Assembly (NCBI RefSeq): GCF_020734105.1
Contig: NZ_JAJAFR010000002.1
Location: 124,001-188,000, forward strand
Source: Alkalihalobacillus deserti
GTDB lineage: Bacteria > Bacillota > Bacilli > Bacillales > Bacillaceae_D
Length of the DNA: 64,000 nucleotides
Direction: 5' to 3'
The notes under the pieces were generated by a model that was given only the letters and a program-made list of their open reading frames with translations, was not told where the DNA came from and did not search any database. Below, piece by piece: positions 34,913 through 44,071 of this stretch (position 1 is the first letter of the stretch; each line of letters opens with the position of its first letter). Position numbers and translations under genes: made by a program.

Positions 34913-35989
34913 ATGGGGATAAATGACATCATTATTTACATCATGGTCGCTTTTTTAGTTTTAGGTGCATTCGATGCATGTTTAGGAAATAGATGGGGGT
35001 TAGGTGAGGGCTTTACTAATGGATTTATGACGATGGGTTCACTTACACTCGCGATGGTTGGAATTATCTCCTTAGCCCCAGTAATTGCTACTATATTAAC
35101 TCCAATCATAGCCCCAATTTACGGCTTAGTCGGAGCCGACCCTGCTGCATTTGCTAATACGATTTTAGCTCTAGATATGGGGGGATATGCTTTAGCTACC
35201 CAGATGGCCGAAAGTTCTGATGCCGAATTGTTTTCTTGGGTGTTTTTAGGGACGATGATGGGGCCTACGATTGTTTTTACAATACCAGTAGCGCTAGGGA
35301 TCATTGACAAAAAGGATCATGGTTATTTTGCAAAAGGGATACTACTAGGGATTATAACCGTGCCTATTGGTTGTTTAGCAGGAGGGCTGGTTGCGAAGCT
35401 CGATATACAAATAGTTGTTGCCAATCTAGTGCCAACTATAATTTTATCATTACTGATAGCGCTTGGCTTATGGAAAGCGACAGAAAAAATGATTAAGGGA
35501 TTTCAATATTTTGGTAAGGTGATTGAAGTTATAGCGATTATTGGACTTGCTGCGATTAGTGTCGAGACATTAACTGGTCTTATTTTAATCCCGAATATGA
35601 CCCCGCTTGAAGAAGGAATTAAAATTGTTGGAATGATTGTCATTGTCCTTGCTGGGGCCTTTCCAATGGTTACTTTTATAAATAAAGTGTTTAAGAAAAA
35701 CTTAAAATTTGCAGGGGGAAAACTTGGTATTAGTGAGACATCTACATCTGGTTTGATTGCCTCCTTAGCCCATGTCATTCCAATGCTAGCTCTACTTAAA
35801 GATATGGAGCCAAAAGGAAAAGTAGTTAATACCGCTTTTGCAGTAAGCGGGGCATTTGTGTTAGGTGGACATTTAGGATTTGTAGCAGGAATTGAAAAAG
35901 AGATGGTCTTTGCGATGATTTTAGGAAAATTAATTGCTGGCATCAGTGCCGTTTTATTAGCTCAAGTTGTAATGAGGAAAGAGGCTTGA
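34913..35989 (+). CDS. eutH: EutH-like ethanolamine permease
   Basis: A 358-residue membrane protein with about 10-11 segments. FLVLGAFDACLGNRWGLGE near the N-terminus, the conserved LALDMGGYALA, FLGTMMGPTIVFTIPVAL, SGLIASLAHVIPML and GHLGFVAG match EutH. EutH imports protonated ethanolamine, mainly needed at low external pH or concentration. It stands alone here, without lyase or microcompartment genes. The ethanolamine genes may be elsewhere, or the substrate may differ. The 34624-34912 gap shows no gene. Confidence 0.88.
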   Translation: MGINDIIIYIMVAFLVLGAFDACLGNRWGLGEGFTNGFMTMGSLTLAMVGIISLAPVIATILTPIIAPIYGLVGADPAAFANTILALDMGGYALATQMAESSDAELFSWVFLGTMMGPTIVFTIPVALGIIDKKDHGYFAKGILLGIITVPIGCLAGGLVAKLDIQIVVANLVPTIILSLLIALGLWKATEKMIKGFQYFGKVIEVIAIIGLAAISVETLTGLILIPNMTPLEEGIKIVGMIVIVLAGAFPMVTFINKVFKKNLKFAGGKLGISETSTSGLIASLAHVIPMLALLKDMEPKGKVVNTAFAVSGAFVLGGHLGFVAGIEKEMVFAMILGKLIAGISAVLLAQVVMRKEA

Positions 35990-36064
35990 ACATTGCAATT
36001 CATTTGTTTTCTTACATCGGGTTGTGTTACTATACTTCCTAAATTGAGGAATGGGAGAGAAAAA

Positions 36065-36736
36065 ATGAATAAAAATATTGTGAAACAACAAATACTTGAT
36101 GCATTTCATTTCAGGCATGCAACTAAAACATTTGATCCAAACAAGAAAATCACCGATGAAGATTTTGAATTTATTTTAGAGACGGCTAGGCTATCACCTA
36201 GTTCGATTGGAATAGAGCCATGGAAATTTGTTATTGTTCAAGATATGGAATGGAGAAAACAGCTTAAAGAAATAGCCGGCGGAGCTAGAGGACAGCTGCC
36301 AACAGCAAGCCATTTTGTCATTCTACTTGCACGAACAATGAAAGATGTAAAATACGATTCAGAATATATAACTAATCATTTGCGAACAGTCAAAAAGTTT
36401 CCGGAAGAAAAATTAAAAGAAATTCCACAAGGGTATCAAAATTTTCAAGAAAATTTTCGTATACTAGAAAGCGAGCGGACGATCTTTGATTGGTCTTCGA
36501 AACAAACCTACATCGCCTTAGCGAATATGATGACCGCTGCTGCTCAAATTGGAATTGATTCATGTCCAATGGAAGGTTTTGATTATCAGCTAGTTCATGA
36601 TTTTCTTGAGGATAAAGGGTTGTTAGAAGATGGACATTTTGATGTGTCTGTTATGGCTGCATTTGGATATCGAGCAAACGAACCGCGCCCAAAAACGAGA
36701 AAGGAAATGAGCGACATAGTGACATGGATTAGATAG
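36065..36736 (+). CDS. NAD(P)H-dependent nitroreductase-family oxidoreductase, YfkO/NfsB-like
   Basis: A 223-residue flavoprotein. The N-terminal FHFRHATKTFDPNKKI carries the FMN-binding Arg-His-(Ser/Ala) element; LSPSSIGIEPWKFVIV, ANMMTAAAQIGIDSCPMEGF and VSVMAAFGYR are family hallmarks. ATG 36065 follows GGGAGAG; an upstream GTG would add 24 residues without homology. It reduces quinones or nitro compounds with FMN in the cytosol. Physiological substrate is unknown. Confidence 0.9.
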   Translation: MNKNIVKQQILDAFHFRHATKTFDPNKKITDEDFEFILETARLSPSSIGIEPWKFVIVQDMEWRKQLKEIAGGARGQLPTASHFVILLARTMKDVKYDSEYITNHLRTVKKFPEEKLKEIPQGYQNFQENFRILESERTIFDWSSKQTYIALANMMTAAAQIGIDSCPMEGFDYQLVHDFLEDKGLLEDGHFDVSVMAAFGYRANEPRPKTRKEMSDIVTWIR

Positions 36737-36869
36737 TGATTTAACTTGAATTTTGATGTTTTGCCGCCAAAGGAAACCCGTTAGGAAAAATCCTACCGAG
36801 CTTTTAAAAACTCCGTGCAAAACTCGTAATCAAATCGTCTTAAAATCAACATACAATTAAGCACTTGTT

Positions 36870-36920
36870 TTAACACCAGTTTTAAACAGTACACTAAATC
36901 TTTACTAAAACAGGTGTTAA
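36870..36920. other. Imperfect inverted repeat in the gap after the nitroreductase gene
   Basis: TTAACACCAGTTTTA at 36870-36884 and TAAAACAGGTGTTAA at 36906-36920 pair with one mismatch around a 21-base loop. There is no T-run. It could be an operator pair, an RNA hairpin, or residue of a mobile element. The rest of the 36737-37071 gap has no gene. Confidence 0.5.
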
Positions 36921-36978
36921 TTTGACTGTTATTTTACTTGTTAAGATGACAAAACTCTTGATATAACTATAAAAAAGA

Positions 36979-37009
36979 AGAGACGAAATCGGTTCGATTT
37001 TCGTCTCTA
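36979..37009. terminator. Bidirectional terminator between nitroreductase and ligD
   Basis: GAGACGAAATCG ... CGATTTTCGTCTC with A-rich and T-rich flanks serves the two convergent genes. Confidence 0.82.
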
Positions 37010-37071
37010 AATGATGTGTTTTTTTATGTTTTCTCCCTCTGTTGCGAACCCGTTAGCTTTTTCAATACCTT

Positions 37072-38928
37072 TTATTTTTTTACTAATTCAAAAAGTTGTG
37101 CTAGTACATCGCCAAATACTTGTTGCTCTTGTAAGAGGCGAAGGTGGATAAATGGATCACCATGATGCTCTAATCGTTCAAGAACAGCAGGCAGTGTAAA
37201 CATAGCCGGTGTTAAAGAAGTGTTTACTTCGTTCCAATGTAAGGGTGTTGCAACCTGCCCATATTCACTTCCGCGAGGCGAGTAAGGAGCAATAATGGTT
37301 TTTCCTTCATCGTGCTGAATGTAATCGAGATATAATTTATTTCCTCTATTTTTTTTTAGGCGTTCAGTTGTAAACCAGTTCGGTTGTTGCTCACACAAGA
37401 AACGACATACAAATTCGGTGAATACTCGAGTTTCTTCATATGAATATTGTTGTCCAGGCAACGGAATGTAAACTTGTAACCCTTTCCCTCCTGACGTTTT
37501 AACAAATGATTCAAGCTTAAATTGATCAAAGATCGCTTTCATTTGTAGGGCGGCTTCAACAGCTAGTGAAAATTCCTCTACGGAAGGTGGATCTAGGTCA
37601 AAAACAATCTCAGTAGGTTTTATTGTATCTCGGGTTTGAAAAGGGATATGAAACTCTAGCGCAAGCTGATTCCCTAACCATAAAAGTGTTTCAAGTTCAT
37701 TACAAATAATGTATTCAATGCCATCGACTAACTCCGTTACGACAAAACTAGGAGCGTAATCGGGACAATGTTTTTGATAGAAATGTTCTCCTATAGCTCC
37801 GTGAGGATAACGAATGACAGTTAATAGTCTTTCTCGTAAAAATGGAAGTAAATATGGAGCTACTTTTTGAAGATAAAGCAAGAAATCGTCTTTTTTAATA
37901 TTTAAATTTGACCAAATGGGTTTATCAGCGCTTGTCATATTAATGTTTTGAGGTAATGGGTGAAGCTGACGTAATAATGATTGCCACGTACACTCATTTG
38001 GTTCTATTTGAAAATTAAAAGCATGAAATCGTGGTTCTCTTAATTGTTTGCCGTCAAAACCGATACAGGCAATCTCAACACAAATCGATGGCTCTAATTG
38101 CCAAACATGTTTGGACGTTTTTTGACCATTCTGTTTGAAAAAGGTGAGTAGTGTTTGTTCTTCTTCTTCTGTTAAGCCATGTTTAAACACAACAACTTCA
38201 ACAAGTTGTTCTTCTTGATAGACAGACCCATGAAAATAGCTATTTTCTTTATCAAATTTCGTTAAACAAACAGTGACAAAACGATAATTTTTGATTTTTA
38301 ACCAATTAGGTGTACGCTTGCCACTTTCCCATAGACTTGTTTCCCGTTTTGCAACAATGCCTTCACCGTTATGAACCATTATAGCGTTCCATAGTTGCTT
38401 GCTGTTTTTTTTACTTTCAATGGCTTGGAGACGCGCTGTCTTCTCATAATCAATCGAAGTAGGTAGTTGCCGTTTTTTGAAAAGAGTTTGAAGTACGTTT
38501 TTTCTTTGCGGCAAAGGTTGATTACTATAATTTTCTCCCTTAAGTTTAAGTAAATCGAACACGACAAGATGACAAGGGAAATTTTCAGCATGTTTGCTAA
38601 TGACACTTTTCGTTTTCATTCGCCCGCGTAATTGGATATGACTAAACTCGCTTTTGTAATTGTTTGAAAGGTAAACAATTTCTCCGTCTAAAATTAAGGG
38701 CAATGAATCCTTTATTGTGTTATATATTTCACGACAAAATTCAACGATTTCTGGAAATTGCTTATTTAGGTTTTTACCATTACGACTAATTAACTGTGGG
38801 ATTTCACTTTCCCATTGTAAGATACAACGAAAACCATCAAATTTGGTTTCGTAAAGCCATCCTTTTCCAGCAGGGATATCAATGGAAGGTGACAACAGCA
38901 TTGGTTTCACTATTTTACCTACTTTCAT
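37072..38928 (-). CDS. ligD: NHEJ DNA ligase LigD (ligase plus polymerase domains)
   Basis: A 618-residue two-domain repair enzyme. The ATP-dependent ligase comes first: nucleotidyl Lys29 in ETKFDGFRCIL, PLILDGEIVYL, GEGIVAKRE and NWLKIKNYRF. The primase-like polymerase domain occupies about residues 330-615, with metal-binding EIVFDLDPPS and VKTSGGKGLQVYIPL. There is no nuclease domain, as in Bacillus LigD and unlike Mycobacterium. It works with Ku to join double-strand breaks, important in spores. It is divergent from ku, sharing a 94-base promoter region. Confidence 0.96.
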   Translation of the reverse strand: MKVGKIVKPMLLSPSIDIPAGKGWLYETKFDGFRCILQWESEIPQLISRNGKNLNKQFPEIVEFCREIYNTIKDSLPLILDGEIVYLSNNYKSEFSHIQLRGRMKTKSVISKHAENFPCHLVVFDLLKLKGENYSNQPLPQRKNVLQTLFKKRQLPTSIDYEKTARLQAIESKKNSKQLWNAIMVHNGEGIVAKRETSLWESGKRTPNWLKIKNYRFVTVCLTKFDKENSYFHGSVYQEEQLVEVVVFKHGLTEEEEQTLLTFFKQNGQKTSKHVWQLEPSICVEIACIGFDGKQLREPRFHAFNFQIEPNECTWQSLLRQLHPLPQNINMTSADKPIWSNLNIKKDDFLLYLQKVAPYLLPFLRERLLTVIRYPHGAIGEHFYQKHCPDYAPSFVVTELVDGIEYIICNELETLLWLGNQLALEFHIPFQTRDTIKPTEIVFDLDPPSVEEFSLAVEAALQMKAIFDQFKLESFVKTSGGKGLQVYIPLPGQQYSYEETRVFTEFVCRFLCEQQPNWFTTERLKKNRGNKLYLDYIQHDEGKTIIAPYSPRGSEYGQVATPLHWNEVNTSLTPAMFTLPAVLERLEHHGDPFIHLRLLQEQQVFGDVLAQLFELVKK

Positions 38929-39022
38929 ATTTGTTACCCACTAGGCTGTTACAGTTTTTCTTTATCCATACATATTCTTAGCCAAAACATTGCACATTAA
39001 GAAAAAAGGTAGGTGATCTGTG

Positions 39023-39898
39023 ATGCATACAGTTTGGAAGGGAAGTATTAGCTTTGGTCTTGTTAATATTCCCATTAAGCTTCATACAGCAACGGAGAAT
39101 AAGGATATCAAGTTAAGACAATTACACAAAGAGTGTCACACACCAATTAGTTACCAAAAAATTTGTCCAGGATGCGAGAAAGAAGTAAAGAACGAGGATA
39201 TCGTAAAAGCATATGAGTACGCCAAAAATAAATTTGTTGTGTTGGATAACGAGGAACTTGAGAAATTGAAAAAAGAAAATGAAGAAAAAGCTGTTGAAAT
39301 TATTGATTTTGTTAAATTAGAAGAAATTGATCCGATTTATTTTGAGAAAAGTTATTTTATTGCTCCAGATAGTGGAGGAGGAAAAGCCTATTCTTTGTTA
39401 CGGAAAGCGCTAGTTGAGTCAGGCAAGATTGGCGTAGCGAAAATAGTTATTCGGTCGAAAGAACAGTTGGCTATCGTTCGTGTTTATATGGACACTTTAT
39501 TAATGGAGACGATCCACTTTCCTGATGAAGTCCGTAATGTCGAGGAAGTTCCCAATGTACCTCAAGAACAATTAGTCGTACAAAAGGAACTTGATACGGC
39601 TTTAATGCTTGTTGATCAATTAACGACTACGTTTGATCCAGAAAAATACAGTGACGAGTATCGAACCGCTTTAATGGACCTGATTGAAGAGAAGAAAACA
39701 GGTAAACAGACTATCTCTGCAACAGAAAAGCAACCCGCTGCTGCGTCTAATGTGACGGACTTAATGTCCGCACTGCAAGCCTCGCTTGATAAGACTAAAA
39801 CAAAGAAGCCGACAACGCGAAAACGAAAAACAGCTGCGACAAAACCAACGACAGAAAAGAAATCTGTAAAAGCGACCGAGACAATGAAAAATGCATAG
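39023..39898 (+). CDS. ku: Non-homologous end-joining protein Ku
   Basis: A 291-residue Ku-bridge protein: HTVWKGSISFGLVNIPIKLH at the start, LRQLHKECHTPISYQKICP, YEYAKNKFVVLDNEEL and a core to about residue 255. The C-terminal tail is strongly basic (KTKTKKPTTRKRKTAATK), a DNA-binding extension seen in bacterial Ku. An in-frame GTG lies directly before the ATG used here. It binds broken ends and recruits LigD, encoded divergently. Confidence 0.96.
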   Translation: MHTVWKGSISFGLVNIPIKLHTATENKDIKLRQLHKECHTPISYQKICPGCEKEVKNEDIVKAYEYAKNKFVVLDNEELEKLKKENEEKAVEIIDFVKLEEIDPIYFEKSYFIAPDSGGGKAYSLLRKALVESGKIGVAKIVIRSKEQLAIVRVYMDTLLMETIHFPDEVRNVEEVPNVPQEQLVVQKELDTALMLVDQLTTTFDPEKYSDEYRTALMDLIEEKKTGKQTISATEKQPAAASNVTDLMSALQASLDKTKTKKPTTRKRKTAATKPTTEKKSVKATETMKNA

Positions 39899-39907
39899 CA
39901 TGTGTCT

Positions 39908-39940
39908 GGACTGGCCACTTTGGTCAGTTTTTTTTTTTTT
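39908..39940 (+). terminator. Terminator after ku
   Basis: CTGGCCACTTTGGTCAG with one wobble pair is followed by a run of at least 12 T. Confidence 0.85.
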
Positions 39941-39984
39941 GGAGAGATTTGTGGTTAATTAATTAAAAGAGATTTTCACTATTC

Positions 39985-40027
39985 GAGCTTGTTCAAAAAG
40001 GGAAGACCACCCTTTTTGAACAAGCTC
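39985..40027. repeat. Interspersed palindromic repeat, family A, copy 3 (palindrome only)
   Basis: GAGCTTGTTCAAAAAGGG and its complement flank GAAGACCAC. It is nearly identical to the end of copy 1 but lacks the body. The remaining gap to 40426 holds no recognisable gene. Confidence 0.85.
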
Positions 40028-40426
40028 TATTATTATGAAGAAGGTTATTGATGGTATAAAAAGACAAAATCCCTAAGGTGGTTCAAACTTGTTGGTATAG
40101 GGAGCAAAAGGCTTAGATTCATATAGAAACAAAATGGTATATATAGTAAACTAGAAATATACTTTTTATTTAAGAAAGCGTTTCACGATTTATCAAGTAA
40201 TAGGGTATAGGGATTAATGGTTTGAAGGCCTAAAGAGCTCCTTATAATTAGGTTTGGTCATGCTGTTCAATGCTCAATCAAAAGGGAGCCCACATAGATG
40301 TTCGGAAATTCAAATCTGGATATTTAGAATGAATGCGTTTACTTCCGGATGCTTATTATAGTAATTATGCAATATCACTGTTGGGAAAAAGAAATAAATT
40401 CATAAGTTGAGAAGGGATTAAAAATA

Positions 40427-43138
40427 ATGAAATTAAAAACAAAGCTTATTTTAGGGTTGGGAACAATTGCTGTGATTATTATTGCGCTAAGTGTGACAGT
40501 ATTTTATACGCTTGATAAGCAGAATAATTCTATGCGTGAAATTTTCACTAGTGATTACAATAGATTAATACTTGTGAATGAATTGAATAATGAAATGAAT
40601 GTGGCTGCTAGAGAGGCTCGTGAATTACTTTTGGTATCCTCAGAATCGAAGCGAACTGAGAAGGTCAAGAATATTAACCAAGCGATGAGAAATCTCTCCG
40701 GCATCTTTACTTCTTTAGAGCGAATCACTTTAGATGATGAAAAATTGCAGCAAATTTCTTCTGTTCAAGCGTTGCAACAATCCTATGGCGAAATAATTCA
40801 GAATGTCATTAATATCGCTACTACCGACGGAGTTGAAGCTGGTGCAGAGTACTTAATGAATAATGGTGTTAGGCAAGAACTGGCACAAGAGCTAAACACT
40901 TTAATAGCTATGGAAGAACAAACGATAGGAACGGCTTTCGCTGCAACAGAACAAACGTATGAAAATGCTGTAACAATTGTAACTATTCTTATCGCCATCT
41001 CAATATCGGCTGTCATTGTAATTGTATTCTTAATAGTCAAAAATATCTCTAAAAGTATTAATGGCGTACGCAAAGTCATTACAAGTGTATCATCACATTC
41101 ATTAGATCAGTTACCTCGAATTAAAGTGACAACAAAAGATGAAATTGGTGATATTTCAAGCGCTTACAATGAGATGGCGGAAGCTCTTGAGAACATCTCA
41201 AAAAAAGAAAAGCAAGTGGCAGATGCGCTAAAAGACGAAAATTGGATTAAGTCTCGTTATGCAGAGGTTGCGATGAAATTTCAAGGTGTGCGAGAGTTAA
41301 ATGAATTTGGTAGAACCTTAATGACGAATATAGCTCAGTTTGTAAAAGCAACTCATGGTGTGATTTATTTAAGAGATGAGACGACAAAGTTGAAAAAATT
41401 AGCTTCGTTTGCAAGCGCAGAAAATGGAGAAGAGGTCGGAGTCAAAACGATTCATCTCGGTCAAGGATTAGTTGGACAATGCGCTTCAGATAAACAAATG
41501 ATGAATATAGAACCGCTTCCTAAAGGTTATATCGCAACTAGGTCTGGGTTGGGAGAAGCAACACCTACTTCATTAATTCTTATACCTATTGAATTTAATG
41601 GAGAAGTACTAGGAGTACTCGAGCTAGCTAAATTTCAGTCGTTTACGAAACCAGAAATCACTATTTTAGAGCAAGTATGTAGAGCATCAGGGTCTAGCAT
41701 TGAACGAATTTTACATCATATGAAATTAGAAGAGTTACTAGCAGAATCACAAACACAATCAGAGGAATTACAAACTCAATCAGAAGAACTTCAGCAGCAA
41801 CAAGAAGAATTACGATTAACTAATGACCAGTTACACGAGCAGTATAAACAATCTGATCGACGAAAAAAAGAGTTAGAAAGGATCAAAGAGGATTTAGAGC
41901 ATAAAAATAGAAGCATTAAACTTGGATCAAGATATAAATCTGAGTTTCTTGCGAATATGTCACATGAATTACGTACACCTTTAAACAGCATGTTAATTTT
42001 ATCCCAGTTACTTGCTGAAAATAAAAATGAGAACTTAACAGAAAAGCAAGTTGAACATGCTAACACGATCTATTCTTCGGGGACAGATTTACTTGATCTT
42101 ATAAATGATATATTAGATCTGTCAAAAATTGAGTCTGGTAAAGTAGAGGTCTCTCCTGAGGAAGTTTCAATAGTCGATGTGAAAGCTTTTGTGGAAAGGC
42201 AGTTTATGCCGATCTCAAATCAAAAAGGTGTTGATTTCAAAATAAATATCGAACAAACAGCACCCTCACTTGTATTTACCGATGATCAACGTTTAAAACA
42301 AATTTTAAAAAATTTACTTTCAAATGCATTTAAATTCACAAGTAACGGTAGCGTAGAGCTATACGTAAAAAAAGGATTAGAGAATGGAGAAATGAAAGTC
42401 TCATTCTCTGTAATCGATACAGGAATTGGAATATCAGAGGAAAAACAACAACAAATCTTTGATGCTTTTTATCAAGAGGATGGGACCATCACTCGAAGCT
42501 ACGGTGGTACAGGCTTAGGCCTATCGATTAGTAGGGAACTTTCTCAATTACTAGGTGGTTATATTGAGGTTGAAAGTGTTATCAATCAAGGAAGTACGTT
42601 CACTTTGCATATTCCTGACTTGAACGGCATTTCTGTTCTCAATAAAGTAATAGATGAGGTAGCTGTTAGTACGGAAGACTCTGTAATAGTTCAAGAATCT
42701 AAAGGTAATAATCCAAACCTTGAGAAAGAGACAGCGGAACAGAAGCAAACGAATAAAATTGAGTTGCAAGGTAAATGCGTATTAATAGTTGATGATGACA
42801 TGCGAAATGTCTTTGCTCTAACTACAGCGTTAGAAGAGCAAAATATGAAAGTTCTGTTTGCTGAAAACGGTAAGGAAGCTCTTAAACTTTTAGAAAAAAA
42901 ATCGATGATTGACATTGTCCTTATGGATATCATGATGCCAGAGATGAATGGATACGAAGCGATGGAAATGATAAGGAAAAATAAGGAGTGGATAGATTTG
43001 CCAATTATTGCTCTTACGGCTAAGGCAATGAAAAATGATAGAGAAAAATGTATTACAGCAGGGGCATCAGATTATATAAGTAAACCTGTAAATATGAAAC
43101 AATTACTTTCGTTAATTAAGGTTTGGCTCCATAAGTAA
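40427..43138 (+). CDS. Hybrid sensor histidine kinase, RsbK-like (CHASE3-like, HAMP, GAF, HisKA, REC)
   Basis: A 903-residue membrane kinase: TM1 at about 7-27, a helical CHASE3-like extracytoplasmic domain to about 180, TM2 at about 183-205, HAMP to about 260, GAF at about 290-430, a Gln/Glu-rich coiled coil at about 435-505 (repeated TQSEELQ), HisKA with His513 in SHELRTPLN, HATPase (NLLSNAFKFTS, DTGIGI, GGTGLGLSIS) and a C-terminal receiver with Asp834 in LMDIMMPE. This order matches RsbK of the B. cereus group, which drives the sigma-B stress response. The next gene is a CheR-like methyltransferase, as for RsbM. No sigB, rsbV, rsbW or rsbY is in the window. Confidence 0.88.
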   Translation: MKLKTKLILGLGTIAVIIIALSVTVFYTLDKQNNSMREIFTSDYNRLILVNELNNEMNVAAREARELLLVSSESKRTEKVKNINQAMRNLSGIFTSLERITLDDEKLQQISSVQALQQSYGEIIQNVINIATTDGVEAGAEYLMNNGVRQELAQELNTLIAMEEQTIGTAFAATEQTYENAVTIVTILIAISISAVIVIVFLIVKNISKSINGVRKVITSVSSHSLDQLPRIKVTTKDEIGDISSAYNEMAEALENISKKEKQVADALKDENWIKSRYAEVAMKFQGVRELNEFGRTLMTNIAQFVKATHGVIYLRDETTKLKKLASFASAENGEEVGVKTIHLGQGLVGQCASDKQMMNIEPLPKGYIATRSGLGEATPTSLILIPIEFNGEVLGVLELAKFQSFTKPEITILEQVCRASGSSIERILHHMKLEELLAESQTQSEELQTQSEELQQQQEELRLTNDQLHEQYKQSDRRKKELERIKEDLEHKNRSIKLGSRYKSEFLANMSHELRTPLNSMLILSQLLAENKNENLTEKQVEHANTIYSSGTDLLDLINDILDLSKIESGKVEVSPEEVSIVDVKAFVERQFMPISNQKGVDFKINIEQTAPSLVFTDDQRLKQILKNLLSNAFKFTSNGSVELYVKKGLENGEMKVSFSVIDTGIGISEEKQQQIFDAFYQEDGTITRSYGGTGLGLSISRELSQLLGGYIEVESVINQGSTFTLHIPDLNGISVLNKVIDEVAVSTEDSVIVQESKGNNPNLEKETAEQKQTNKIELQGKCVLIVDDDMRNVFALTTALEEQNMKVLFAENGKEALKLLEKKSMIDIVLMDIMMPEMNGYEAMEMIRKNKEWIDLPIIALTAKAMKNDREKCITAGASDYISKPVNMKQLLSLIKVWLHK

Positions 43139-43150
43139 GGAGAGGTTGAT

Positions 43151-44005
43151 TTGAGCACAATAATTGGGTGGTCTATGAGTCAAGAGCAGGAAGAGATCGA
43201 AAGAATAGAGATCAAATTACTATTAGAAGGGATATACCAAAGATACGGGTGTGATTTTAGAAATTACGCCTTCTCATCTATTAAAAGGAGAATTTGGTAT
43301 CGAGCTCAAATTGAAGAAGTGAAGTCTATTTCAGAATTTCAAGCAAAAGTACTCTACGATCCTGAGTTGATGAAAAAGCTTTTAGAGGATTTTTCAATTA
43401 ATGTGACCGAAATGTTTCGTGACCCTGGATTTTTCAAGGTGTTTCGTCAAAAGGTAGTTCCTATTTTACGGGAGCTACCTTACATTAGAATTTGGCATGC
43501 AGGTTGTTCATCAGGAGAAGAAGCTTATTCAATGGCGATCGTTTTACAAGAAGAAGGAATTTATGATAAATGTAAAATTTATGCAACTGATATGGATGAG
43601 AGAATTATTGAAAAAGCAAAAGAAGGTAAGTTGACTCTCGATCATATGAAGCTTTATACAAAGAATTATCATCAAGCAGGGGGGAACAAAGAGTTTTCAG
43701 AGTATTACTTGGTGATGGATAATTATGTGAAGTTAAAACCATATTTAAAAAGAAATATTATATTTGCCCAACACAATCTAGTAACCGATCATTCATTCAA
43801 TGAATTTCAAATGATTGTTTGCAGGAATGTACTTATTTACTTTAATAATGAATTAACGAATCGTGTGTATGATCTTTTCTATAATAGTCTGAGTGATGGT
43901 GGTTACTTAGGCTTAGGTAGTAAAGAATCTATAAGCATGTACAAGGCAGCTAATACATATGAAGAAGTAGATACAGTTGAAAGACTATATAAAAAGGTTA
44001 AATAG
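43151..44005 (+). CDS. CheR-type SAM-dependent glutamate methyltransferase, RsbM-like
   Basis: A 284-residue methyltransferase. A short N-terminal CheR helical domain (SSIKRRIWYR, then INVTEMFRDPGFF) precedes the SAM-binding fold, IWHAGCSSGEEAYSMAIVL, followed by IYATDMDERIIEKA and FQMIVCRNVLIYFN. The TTG at 43151 is preferred because AGGAGAGG lies five bases upstream. CheR normally methylates chemoreceptors, but no chemotaxis genes are here. In the B. cereus group RsbM methylates RsbK and damps its output; the same relation to the adjacent kinase is likely. Confidence 0.88.
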   Translation: MSTIIGWSMSQEQEEIERIEIKLLLEGIYQRYGCDFRNYAFSSIKRRIWYRAQIEEVKSISEFQAKVLYDPELMKKLLEDFSINVTEMFRDPGFFKVFRQKVVPILRELPYIRIWHAGCSSGEEAYSMAIVLQEEGIYDKCKIYATDMDERIIEKAKEGKLTLDHMKLYTKNYHQAGGNKEFSEYYLVMDNYVKLKPYLKRNIIFAQHNLVTDHSFNEFQMIVCRNVLIYFNNELTNRVYDLFYNSLSDGGYLGLGSKESISMYKAANTYEEVDTVERLYKKVK

Positions 44006-44071
44006 AATGTAGAAAAACTAACCTTATTCTTTTGGCAATTGATAAAACATTAAAAATAAGAGGGAGATTTC

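Noticed and set aside
35503..35943. 146-codon open frame opposite the EutH-like gene
   Set aside because: It is a shadow of a strongly conserved membrane protein gene on the other strand, and has no ribosome site.
43151..44005. Chemotaxis CheR proper
   Set aside because: No chemoreceptor, CheA, CheB or flagellar gene is nearby; the hybrid kinase neighbour fits an RsbM-like role better.
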